This document shows, piece by piece, positions 27,395-35,055 of a DNA stretch of 64,000 nucleotides. The position numbers and the translations under genes were made by a program. The notes beneath the pieces are model-generated. The model made no database searches and was not told the DNA's origin. It was given only the letters and a program-made list of their open reading frames with translations. The stretch is from Njordibacter sp028825405 (GTDB taxonomy: Bacteria; Pseudomonadota; Gammaproteobacteria; Pseudomonadales; Balneatricaceae). Every line of letters starts with the position of its first letter. The stretch's first letter is position 1. The stretch lies in the NCBI RefSeq assembly GCF_047730065.1, contig NZ_CP159829.1, forward strand, positions 310,001 through 374,000. Direction: 5' to 3'.

Positions 27395-27778
27395 CTATCG
27401 TTTAAAAATGATGGCATATTGCTCAGGTTTAAAACCACAAAAGACTTGCAAAGCTAATTCATCTTGGTTTTCTGAGGCCGGTTGCAGGGTCAGCAAGGGC
27501 CGTTTAATCATGCTAGGGTTTTGGGCCAAAAGTTCGCAAATATTAGACTCGCTCACAGCTTCCTGCTGCGCTGCAGATAGTTTGCGCCAGGTGGTGCCGC
27601 GTTTATTAAGCAGGAGTTCCCAACCTACTTGAAGCGACCAAGTCTGAAGTTCGAGAACACTTGGGGGGTGTTTCTTGTAATCCCTAAAACTAAATTCAAT
27701 GCCTGCAGCCTTGAGCCATTGTTTCGCTTTTTTAATGCTGTCGCAATTACTGATGCCGTGCATTTGTATATGAGTCAA
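27395..27778 (-). CDS. ArsC/Spx-like thioredoxin-fold protein, YffB type
   Basis: Small thioredoxin-fold protein of the YffB branch of the arsenate reductase family. The single active-site-like Cys is in GISNCDSIKKAKQWL and the family block RGTTWRKL is followed by IKRPLL. It has no arsenate-resistance neighbours, so true arsenate reduction is doubtful. It commonly sits between dapC/dapD and dapE in pseudomonads, as here beside dapD. Starts are uncertain: I prefer the TTG at 27778, which keeps the first beta strand; the first ATG (27763) would delete it. Confidence 0.87.
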   Translation of the reverse strand: MTHIQMHGISNCDSIKKAKQWLKAAGIEFSFRDYKKHPPSVLELQTWSLQVGWELLLNKRGTTWRKLSAAQQEAVSESNICELLAQNPSMIKRPLLTLQPASENQDELALQVFCGFKPEQYAIIFKR

Positions 27779-27935
27779 AGGGGTTTCCAAACAAAAGTTG
27801 AGACGCGGATGGGAAGAGCTGTAGATGGCCCAAAGAAGCGCCGCCTAAATAATACCAGAAACCTGCTTTGATTAGCTATTTAGGGGCGCTAAAATAATGT
27901 TAATCAACTGATTTATATCTGCGTGACTTGATCTG

Positions 27936-27975
27936 ATTTATCTTCAGTTACCTTCATTTATCTTCAGTTATCTTG
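27936..27975. repeat. Tandem duplication of a 20-bp unit
   Basis: ATTTATCTTCAGTTACCTTC is followed directly by ATTTATCTTCAGTTATCTTG, 18 of 20 positions identical. It lies in the 285-base spacer between the ArsC-like gene and the hydrolase gene. No coding role. Confidence 0.85.
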
Positions 27976-28029
27976 AACTAAGTGAGGACAAAGCTTTAAG
28001 CGCCAAAACATGGTTGGGCTCCAAGTTCA

Positions 28030-28049
28030 TTAATCATGATTATGATTAA
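28030..28049. repeat. Inverted repeat with 8-bp arms
   Basis: TTAATCAT and ATGATTAA flank a GATT centre, 14 bases from the hydrolase stop. It could be a regulator-binding palindrome or a weak AT-rich hairpin; no T-run follows on the strand of the adjacent gene. Confidence 0.55.
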
Positions 28050-28063
28050 ATTTTGGGGTTGGC

Positions 28064-28789
28064 CTAAAGTTGGAAAAAGTCCATGAGTAATTGATTAAAC
28101 AAGTGCGGTTTTTCTAGGTGAGCTGCATGGGCACAACCGGGCATTACAGCTAACTGTGCGGCGACAATATTACGCCATAGTTGCTCTGGCTGACTCCACT
28201 GGTAGGTCCGGTCACCATCACCCCAAATAACTAACGTGGGTGACTTAATTTGCGTCAGATATGACTCACCTGACCAAGGCTCCATGGCATTAAGCCCTGC
28301 CAAAGATGCCTGCAGTGAGGCTTTTTCTGCAAGTTCTGCACACACATTATATTGTGTTGCCTGCTCGCCTTTAATAAACCAAGTGGCTGCGATACGACAC
28401 CCTGTGGCTTGTGCACCATCAGCAGTGACCCGTCGCTTAGACTCTTGAATAGTTTCAAACCGATTGGGCAGCATACCTATTGGGCCAGTCCCATATAAAA
28501 TTAAATGATCAATTCTAGAGGGCGCTATGGCCACCATTTCTTGCACAATCATGCCGCCCATGGAGTGTCCTAACAAATGGAAGTACTCTATCCCTAAATG
28601 ATCAAGTTGGCCAAATACATACTCAGCATAGCCCTTAATAGATTGGGGCGATTCCATGGTTTGGTTGAGTCCAAATCCAGGCAAGTCTAGGGTGACAAGA
28701 TTAAAGTGCTGAGATAACAAGGTGACCTGTTGTGCCCACTGTGCGCTGCCACCCAAATAACCATGGACTAAAACCAAATTTTTCTTCAT
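28064..28789 (-). CDS. Alpha/beta hydrolase downstream of the betaine transporter
   Basis: Cytoplasmic hydrolase of 241 residues, similar in motif layout to BioH/3-oxoadipate enol-lactonase-type proteins. It has oxyanion VHGYLGGS, nucleophile S76 in LLGHSMGGM, D193 in WGDGDRT and a His in GCAHAAHLEKP. An in-frame start at 28822 is rejected for the ATG at 28789, which begins MKKNLVLVHG. It follows proW by 49 bases on the same strand, so it may be the last gene of proXVW; a role in hydrolysing a choline or betaine ester is possible but only inferred from position. Confidence 0.82.
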   Translation of the reverse strand: MKKNLVLVHGYLGGSAQWAQQVTLLSQHFNLVTLDLPGFGLNQTMESPQSIKGYAEYVFGQLDHLGIEYFHLLGHSMGGMIVQEMVAIAPSRIDHLILYGTGPIGMLPNRFETIQESKRRVTADGAQATGCRIAATWFIKGEQATQYNVCAELAEKASLQASLAGLNAMEPWSGESYLTQIKSPTLVIWGDGDRTYQWSQPEQLWRNIVAAQLAVMPGCAHAAHLEKPHLFNQLLMDFFQL

Positions 28790-28838
28790 TAATCTTTCAT
28801 TCTCAAATCTGTAGGCTAACACCCACCATCAGCATGGG

Positions 28839-30380
28839 TTATTTTCTTTCACCTTGAACTATTCTATCGAGCATCATGGCACAAAAAAGGATAGCAAAGC
28901 CAGCCAGAATACCTTGGCCGACATTGGCATACTGAAGGGCCTCGAGCACATCTTCTCCCAGGCCTTTAGCGCCAATCAAGGACGCAACTACCACCATTGC
29001 CAAACTTAGCATGATGGTTTGATTGACGCCTGCACGAATAGAGGGGCTCGCTAGAGGTAGGTCCACACGGGTGAGCAAGTACCATTTACTGGCACCAAAT
29101 GAAATCGCCGCCTCACGTACATGCTCAGGCACACCCCTTAAGCCAAGTACCGTCAAACGGACAACGGGTGTGCCACCGAAGATCATTGTTGTAACCACAG
29201 CTGCGGCTTTGCCCGTGCCAAAAAAAGCGATCACTGGGATCATAAATACAAATGCTGGCATGGTTTGCATGAAATCCATAATGGGCCGAATAAAAGCATA
29301 AAACTTGACTCTGCGGGCACAGTACAAGCCCAGGGGAATACCGATTAAAATCGATAAACATGCGGCTGTTCCGAGTAAAGCCAATGTGGTCATAGACTTT
29401 TCCCAAAAGCCCAAGAGCCCAATATAGAGTAAAAAAGCACCTGAATAGACAGCAGGGCGCAAACCCGCAGAAAGCCAAGTTAGGAGGATGATGAAACTTG
29501 CAATCACCATCCAAGGAGTTTGTACAAAGATCATTTCTAAGCCTTCCAGCATAAGCCGAATGCCATAGGTAATAGAGTCAAAAAAGGCTTCGCCATTAAT
29601 GACTGCGAAAGCGAATAAATTCTCTACCCAATCAATACTTGCCAATCTGATGCCATGCTCTGTGGGAAATTCGATAAGCCAAGGATATAGACCAGGAAAA
29701 CTGTAGTGAGTGACTGTGGCTCCTATGATGAGCAGCATGAAGCCAGTGGCTAAAAATATATGTTTAGTGGGCATACCCGAGACGATATTCGCATCAAGCA
29801 GCCAATCTGAGAAACGCTTTTCAAATAAGGTATTAGCCGTCACTGTTTGTACGATTTTGATCCCAATTAAGGTGGCAATGCCGCCAAGAGTGATCACCAA
29901 TCCATTGCCTTCAAGTTGCTCTGCCTCTAGGCGAATCCCACCAATAGCATTCTCTAGGGACTCAACCGTACGCCGGTAGACATCGATCTTATCGGTATTA
30001 TTTTCGATGGCAGATGTGAGCTGCTGGCGTCTTAATTCAAGGGTGCCTTCTATGCTAGCAATCCTGCCCCATGCCTCGGTCGCAAGATCACCAAAAAGGC
30101 CACGTACAATCTGCACTAGGGCAAAGGTCTCAACAATTAAAAATATAAGTCCCCAATTCCACATGCCACGGGCCGCAAACCAGATAGGGCCAATGATGCC
30201 GGCCCACATATTGCAGGTCCAGACAAAGCGGGAGTCATTGCCAATACGGGTGAACTGTTGATCATAATAGTCTGCATTGGTTCTGACAAATTCAGCGACC
30301 TGTTGTTTACGCACAATTGTTGAATCGTCGTCCTGGCTAGGCCTATTATTATCCATGGTTTCGGTGGTTAAGTTATTCAT
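28839..30380 (-). CDS. proW: Glycine betaine/proline ABC transporter permease with long N-terminal extension
   Basis: Membrane subunit of an osmolyte importer. The C-terminal 230 residues are the ProW/OpuAB permease domain, including the EAA loop GVPEHVREAAISFGAS. The 513-residue length exceeds E. coli ProW (354). The extra N-terminus has a DUF2628-like segment (FVWTCNMWAGIIGPIWFAAR, about 52-71) with two hydrophobic helices, then a charged coiled coil at about 105-155, then further helices. The ATG overlaps the proV stop (ATGA), so translation is coupled. Confidence 0.92.
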   Translation of the reverse strand: MNNLTTETMDNNRPSQDDDSTIVRKQQVAEFVRTNADYYDQQFTRIGNDSRFVWTCNMWAGIIGPIWFAARGMWNWGLIFLIVETFALVQIVRGLFGDLATEAWGRIASIEGTLELRRQQLTSAIENNTDKIDVYRRTVESLENAIGGIRLEAEQLEGNGLVITLGGIATLIGIKIVQTVTANTLFEKRFSDWLLDANIVSGMPTKHIFLATGFMLLIIGATVTHYSFPGLYPWLIEFPTEHGIRLASIDWVENLFAFAVINGEAFFDSITYGIRLMLEGLEMIFVQTPWMVIASFIILLTWLSAGLRPAVYSGAFLLYIGLLGFWEKSMTTLALLGTAACLSILIGIPLGLYCARRVKFYAFIRPIMDFMQTMPAFVFMIPVIAFFGTGKAAAVVTTMIFGGTPVVRLTVLGLRGVPEHVREAAISFGASKWYLLTRVDLPLASPSIRAGVNQTIMLSLAMVVVASLIGAKGLGEDVLEALQYANVGQGILAGFAILFCAMMLDRIVQGERK

Positions 30381-31453
30381 GATGTTTCTGCACCCTCTAC
30401 AATCACCTGTAATATATCGCGACGGGTAACAACACCAACATCAATTCCTTTTTCCTGCACCACAATGGGCAGATCTACCTTAATAGAAAGTTGAATTAAG
30501 TGACTCAATGTCTCACTTTCTTGGACTCGTGGAGCGTCATTCGATGGTTTGCCATGCCTAGTCTGATAGTCGGCCATGGGTTGCATTACTGCATGGGCAC
30601 GAACAATTTTTAGTCTGGATATACCTGCCACAAAATCGGCCACATAATCGTCAGCTGGATTCATGACGATATCTTCAGCTGTGCCAATCTGAATGATTCT
30701 GCCATCACGCATAATGGCAATACGATCACCTATACGCACTGCTTCGTCAAGATCGTGAGTGATGAATAATGTGGTCTTTTTCATCACTGCGGACAACTTG
30801 ATAAACTCGTCCTGCAATTGGCGTCGAATTAAAGGATCTAAGGCACTAAAAGGCTCGTCCATCAACAGGACCTCTGGATCAGCAGCCAACGCTCTAGCAA
30901 GACCAACGCGCTGCTGCATACCGCCAGATAGCTCATGTGCAAACTTATTTCCCCATGCATCCAGTTCCACTGTCTTGAGCATTTTTGAGGCCAATCTGGT
31001 TCGTTCATTTTTGTTCATTGAACGAATTTCTAGGGGCATTGCTACATTGTCCAGCACGGACCGATGGGGTAACAATGCAAAATTCTGAAAAACCATTCCT
31101 ATTTTTAAGTTACGGAATTTCTGCAACTCTTGAGGATTAAGTGCCATGACGTCGGTACCATCGATGAGGATCTTCCCATCAGTTGGTTCAAGTAACCGGT
31201 TGAGGTGACGCACAAGGGTAGATTTACCGCTACCAGACAACCCCATGACACAAAAAATTTCACCTCTCTTAACACTTAGGCTAACGTCAGCGACACCCAC
31301 TACGGCGTTGTAAGTCTCGTGTACCTGTGACTTGGTGAGGCCTTCTTCCCTGATAGCTTTTAAAGCTTGGTCTGCTTGGTCGCCAAAAATTTTCCATACA
31401 TTGGAAATTTCTATAACAATATCATCGGGTGATTCAATAGGCTGGGACGGCAT
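30377..31453 (-). CDS. proV: Glycine betaine/proline ABC transporter ATP-binding protein
   Basis: ATPase subunit of the importer, 358 residues. Walker A is GLSGSGKST at 71-79, the signature is LSGGMQQRVGLARALA and Walker B is VLLMDEPFSALDP, followed by FITHDLDEA. The C-terminus (about 260-358) is a shortened CBS-like region ending in GVVTRRDILQVIVEG. In OpuA relatives CBS domains sense ionic strength. proX lies upstream across a strong hairpin; proW overlaps downstream. Confidence 0.95.
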   Translation of the reverse strand: MPSQPIESPDDIVIEISNVWKIFGDQADQALKAIREEGLTKSQVHETYNAVVGVADVSLSVKRGEIFCVMGLSGSGKSTLVRHLNRLLEPTDGKILIDGTDVMALNPQELQKFRNLKIGMVFQNFALLPHRSVLDNVAMPLEIRSMNKNERTRLASKMLKTVELDAWGNKFAHELSGGMQQRVGLARALAADPEVLLMDEPFSALDPLIRRQLQDEFIKLSAVMKKTTLFITHDLDEAVRIGDRIAIMRDGRIIQIGTAEDIVMNPADDYVADFVAGISRLKIVRAHAVMQPMADYQTRHGKPSNDAPRVQESETLSHLIQLSIKVDLPIVVQEKGIDVGVVTRRDILQVIVEGAETS

Positions 31454-31492
31454 ACAAGAGACCTGTTAGCGGCTTGATAAAAGCAAATTATA

Positions 31493-31529
31493 AAAATAAA
31501 GCGGGTATCGGTCATAGACCCATACCCGC
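31493..31529 (-). terminator. Strong hairpin with T-rich tail between proX and proV
   Basis: GCGGGTAT (31501-31508) pairs with ATACCCGC (31522-31529), and inside it GGTC pairs with GACC around an ATA loop, interrupted by one C/C mismatch. Read on the minus strand the stem is followed by TTTATTTTTATAATTT. This looks like a leaky intrinsic terminator or mRNA-stabilising stem that would leave proX more abundant than proV and proW. Confidence 0.75.
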
Positions 31530-31550
31530 AAAGGTACTTATCCCTAACTA

Positions 31551-32516
31551 TTACATTCCTAACCAAGCATCCACACGCTCTGGGTTATTAGCAATCCATT
31601 CACTAGCAACCTCAGATGCATCGCGCCCTTTGCCTGAAATTTCATAGGCAAAGCCACTGACATCATCTGCGGTTAAGGAGAAGCGTTCAAAGAACTCTAC
31701 AATAGCAGGTGAGCGTCCTTGTAAAGATTTAGACCAAGCGATCTGAACATTTTTAAGGGCATCTTTTGTCGCAACTTTTGATTCTTTATACCAATCTGGT
31801 GAGTCAGAAGGCTGCACCATTTTATAATTTGCCGGATCATAGGTAGGCTCTGTGAGCATCGCCACGTCAAACATAAACCAAATAGCGTGTGGCTTATAGC
31901 AATAGAAAGCATAACCTTCATTCTTAGCAATTGCATCCTTGACCCGAGCGGTCTTCACACTTTCTTCAGCACGAATAGGTTCAATAAATGGAAGTAAGTC
32001 ATAATCCCTCACTTTTACTTCGTTTACATTAGCTGAAGCCCAGCCAGGTGCACCAATCCACATTTCGCCTTTGCCATTGCCGTCGCTGTCCATCTTCATT
32101 GCAACATCGGGTCGTCCAAGGTCAGCAATGTCGGTAATGTTATTAGCCTTACCAAATTGCTCTGGAACACAAAAGCCTTGATTACCTTCATAGAAGTTTG
32201 TGCTTAATTGAACGGTGCCAGCACCATCAACATATTTTTTGGTAAAACTTTGCTGGTTGGGCAACCAAACGTCGGGATGCACATCAATGTCCCCCTTACC
32301 TTGGTCCATGCCCTGAAAAATGGTGGCATTATTTCCAGGTACTAAATTTGCCTCACCACCAATGCGCTCGACAACGACCGCTTGCAATAGGGCTGCAATA
32401 GCTTGTGCACCAGTCCAAGAAGGGGCGCCAATATTGACACTTTCACTGGCTACACTGGCACCGCTGCCTAGTGTCAAACTAAGAGCGCATAAACTGTTAA
32501 CAAATATTTTTTTCAT
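31551..32516 (-). CDS. proX: Glycine betaine/proline ABC transporter substrate-binding protein
   Basis: Periplasmic binding protein of the OpuAC family, 321 residues with a signal peptide cleaved near ASVASES. The mature part begins VNIGAPSWTGAQAIAALL and carries aromatic residues suited to a quaternary-ammonium cage (SWTGAQ, DVWLP, GAPGWAS, FYCYKPH). The ligand may be glycine betaine, proline betaine or DMSP; sequence alone does not decide. The ATG at 32516 has GGAG upstream. It is the first gene of proX-proV-proW, unlike the E. coli order VWX. Confidence 0.93.
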   Translation of the reverse strand: MKKIFVNSLCALSLTLGSGASVASESVNIGAPSWTGAQAIAALLQAVVVERIGGEANLVPGNNATIFQGMDQGKGDIDVHPDVWLPNQQSFTKKYVDGAGTVQLSTNFYEGNQGFCVPEQFGKANNITDIADLGRPDVAMKMDSDGNGKGEMWIGAPGWASANVNEVKVRDYDLLPFIEPIRAEESVKTARVKDAIAKNEGYAFYCYKPHAIWFMFDVAMLTEPTYDPANYKMVQPSDSPDWYKESKVATKDALKNVQIAWSKSLQGRSPAIVEFFERFSLTADDVSGFAYEISGKGRDASEVASEWIANNPERVDAWLGM

Positions 32517-32756
32517 TGATTTCTCCAAGTATGTATTTTAATCACTTGTGCTAGATTTAGTAGCTGTGATCATTTTTATTTTACCAACACTAAAAATCAT
32601 AGTGCTCGCTCCAACAGAAACGCCTGATCCAAATTCTTAGGCATTTAAAATTAAGTAACCTTGCTTAGCGATTATTATGCCAATTAATAAAATACTATAT
32701 AAAACAATTAGTTGTGTTTAAATATGCTTATAAAAATAAATCGGTTAGGTCATCTT

Positions 32757-32793
32757 TGGTGCAGAACCATTGAGTTTTTGTTTAGCTGCACCA
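32757..32793. repeat. Inverted repeat, 8-bp arms TGGTGCAG/CTGCACCA
   Basis: Perfect 8-bp arms are separated by 21 bases. The spacing suits two turns of DNA and so a dimeric regulator site upstream of proX; a hairpin is also possible. Confidence 0.5.
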
Positions 32794-32853
32794 TTGTTGC
32801 TCTAACAACCCAATGACCCGTTTTATAAACCAGACTCATTCTAAACGAGACCC

Positions 32854-32879
32854 TCATTCGCCTTAGTTTGTGCGAATGA
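32854..32879. repeat. Inverted repeat, 8-bp arms downstream of the cysteate lyase gene
   Basis: TCATTCGC and GCGAATGA flank a 10-base loop, 26 bases after the cuyA stop on the minus strand. No clear T-run follows, so it is at best a weak terminator. Confidence 0.5.
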
Positions 32880-32904
32880 TTAACCCAATATTTGGCTTAT
32901 AGAT

Positions 32905-33918
32905 TTAAATATAGCCAGGCAAATCAAAAGTATCAGGGTATCCCGACAGGGAAACACTACCTCCAGTATGCAAAAACACTACATTTTCACCTTTTTTAAA
33001 GTGGCCTTTGCGAATTAAATCAATGAGGCCAGCAAAACCCTTACCTGAATAGACAGGGTCTAATAAGATGCCCTCATATTGAGCCAACATTTTGACAGCT
33101 TCGACCATGGATTTCGTGGGCTGGCCGTAACCCTCGCCTACGTAATCACTATTGGCTACAACCTGTTCTCGAGCCACCACTGACGGATTCAGACCCATAT
33201 AAACAGCCGTACGTTGGGCTAAGTCATAAACCATGTCTTCTTGTTTTGCCTTTGGTGCGCGGACCCCTACACCATACACAGGAATACCGCTGTTTATGCC
33301 TGCCATGCCTAACACTAAGCCCGCCTGGGTGCCTGAACTACCCGTAGCATGGACTAAGTAATCAATTTTTAGCGATCGATCATTGGCTTGTGTCGTCAGT
33401 TCTATGGCTGCATTGACATATCCAAGGGCACCAATTTCATTGGAACCTCCACCAGGAATAATATAGGGGTGCTTACCATCGTCTCTCAGCTTTTGTGCAA
33501 GTTCTTCCATTGCGGCGTTCATGTCGGTACCAGCGGGACGTGTTGAAATGGTGGCACCATGCAACTGATTGAGCATGACATTGCCATTATGATTGTAAGC
33601 ATCGTCTTCAAAACCAGTTCTGCTTTCCAGTAAAATATGACATCGCATGCCCAGTTTGCCAGCAATGGCGCAAGTTTGCCGCGCATGATTGGATTGGGTA
33701 GCACCTTGGGTGATAATGGTGTCTGCTTTTTGATCAACAGCGTCGGCCATGATGAATTCTAGTTTGCGGGTTTTATTGCCGCCTGAAGATAAACCGGTGC
33801 AATCGTCCCGCTTGATCCATAGATTAGGACCACCTAAAGCCTTTGAAATATTTTGCATAGGTTCTAGGGGAGTTGGCAGGTGAGCAAAATGTAAGCGGGA
33901 AAAGTTAGAAGTATGCAT
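32905..33918 (-). CDS. cuyA: Probable L-cysteate sulfo-lyase (D-cysteine desulfhydrase/ACC deaminase family)
   Basis: PLP enzyme of the DcyD/ACC-deaminase fold. The PLP Lys is in SSGGNKTRKLEF (K49). FSRLHFAHLPTPLE, TQGATQSNHARQT and NHNGNVMLNQLHGA match CuyA of Roseobacter-type marine bacteria better than E. coli DcyD (which has TAGAIQSNHVRQT), so I favour cleavage of L-cysteate to pyruvate, sulfite and ammonium. D-cysteine desulfhydrase remains the alternative. The ATG at 33918 has GGAA upstream; an ATG at 33930 is also in frame. It is divergent from a LysR gene and upstream of a binding-protein transporter. No sulfite exporter or oxidase is nearby. Confidence 0.75.
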   Translation of the reverse strand: MHTSNFSRLHFAHLPTPLEPMQNISKALGGPNLWIKRDDCTGLSSGGNKTRKLEFIMADAVDQKADTIITQGATQSNHARQTCAIAGKLGMRCHILLESRTGFEDDAYNHNGNVMLNQLHGATISTRPAGTDMNAAMEELAQKLRDDGKHPYIIPGGGSNEIGALGYVNAAIELTTQANDRSLKIDYLVHATGSSGTQAGLVLGMAGINSGIPVYGVGVRAPKAKQEDMVYDLAQRTAVYMGLNPSVVAREQVVANSDYVGEGYGQPTKSMVEAVKMLAQYEGILLDPVYSGKGFAGLIDLIRKGHFKKGENVVFLHTGGSVSLSGYPDTFDLPGYI

Positions 33919-34031
33919 GGGGTATTCCATAATTAATTTAATGCATGTTTACATAAATTATTTTGCAATAATAATGCTATTTCTTTAGTATAAAGTTACA
34001 AAATTGAATGTTAGGGGCAGTAAGATCACCT

Positions 34032-34910
34032 ATGGAACTCAAATGGCTCGAAGACCTATTAGCACTGCTTGAAGAAAAGTCAATCACCCGTGCAGCCGAG
34101 CGGCGACATGTTACTCAGCCGGCCTATTCACGCAGAGTAAAGCAGCTAGAGGAGTGGCTGGGGGTTGAGCTGGTTAATAGGGCAACAAAACCAGTCAATA
34201 TCCGCCCCATAGGACTTGCAATGGAGGCAGACGTTCGCGACTTGGTTAATCGTTTTTATGCCTTACGTAACAAAGCCCATGAAAACCAAAACAAAATTAC
34301 CTTTATCGCCCAACATACCCTGTCGGTATCTCGTATTCCGCAAATTATTCGCAACATTAATGCACTTTCACCCAAAACGAGCTTTCGCGTCATGCCTGCC
34401 AACAATAATGATTGCCAAAACTTATTCCTTAAGGAAGGTGATCTGTTACTGTGTTACCAGAATAGTAGCCAACCAATCAATTTCACTCAGGCTTCGATTG
34501 TTAAAATCAAACTGGGCAATGATTACTTGCTGCCTGTGGTCTCTAAAGAGTTAGCCATTAAAATGGGGCCCATCAAAGCAGGTATGAGGCTGCCCATTTT
34601 AATGTATCCCAAAGGTGGATTTCTTGCAGAATCTCTAGCGCATATGTGCTTGCCCCCCATTTTTCGCGACTACCGTGTTGAACTGGTGTGTGAGTCTGCA
34701 TTCTCTGCGAGTCTTAAAGAAATGGTTTTAGGTAGCATGGGTATTGCTTGGTTGGCCAAAGACTTGATACAAACAGAGCTCGAAAGTGGAGCTTTAATGT
34801 CCCTAGAAGATCTTTTAGGGTCTGTGGTGCTAGACGTTCTGCTGTTCTGTAAAGAGGATGAGACTAATGATCAAGTGACCAATGCGTTTAATATGATTGG
34901 CTCCTTTTAA
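34032..34910 (+). CDS. LysR-family transcriptional regulator
   Basis: 292 residues: an N-terminal winged helix-turn-helix (MELKWLEDLLALLEEKSITR, then AAERRHVTQPAYSRRVKQLE) and a C-terminal substrate-sensing domain (about 90-290). Divergent placement next to cuyA, with about 110 AT-rich bases between, is the usual arrangement for a LysR protein controlling its neighbour. Cysteate or a related sulfonate or amino acid as inducer is inference. An in-frame start at 34008 adds eight residues; the ATG at 34032 fits the family start. Confidence 0.88.
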   Translation: MELKWLEDLLALLEEKSITRAAERRHVTQPAYSRRVKQLEEWLGVELVNRATKPVNIRPIGLAMEADVRDLVNRFYALRNKAHENQNKITFIAQHTLSVSRIPQIIRNINALSPKTSFRVMPANNNDCQNLFLKEGDLLLCYQNSSQPINFTQASIVKIKLGNDYLLPVVSKELAIKMGPIKAGMRLPILMYPKGGFLAESLAHMCLPPIFRDYRVELVCESAFSASLKEMVLGSMGIAWLAKDLIQTELESGALMSLEDLLGSVVLDVLLFCKEDETNDQVTNAFNMIGSF

Positions 34911-35055
34911 GCTTTTAAAGCCAGCGCCTTTGCACGAGCCGATGTACCCATCTAGTTGGGTCTAAATCCCCAAGCGAATTGCGGCCGTGGCGGTCTTGTG
35001 AATGTTATGCATTAATTCTACTCTTAGTTTCTTAACAGCGCTCAATCTAAAAGTG

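Larger units (their letters stand above)
32517..32904. other. Intergenic region upstream of proX, rich in inverted repeats
   Basis: No gene seen. The proX-proximal part is strongly AT-rich and should hold the proX promoter, though I could not pick one hexamer pair. Closer to cuyA there are three inverted repeats in a row: TGGTGCAG/CTGCACCA (32757-32793), CATTGTTG/CAACCCAATG (32792-32815) and TCATTCGC/GCGAATGA (32854-32879). They could be operators or the 3' end structure of the cuyA transcript. Confidence 0.55.
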
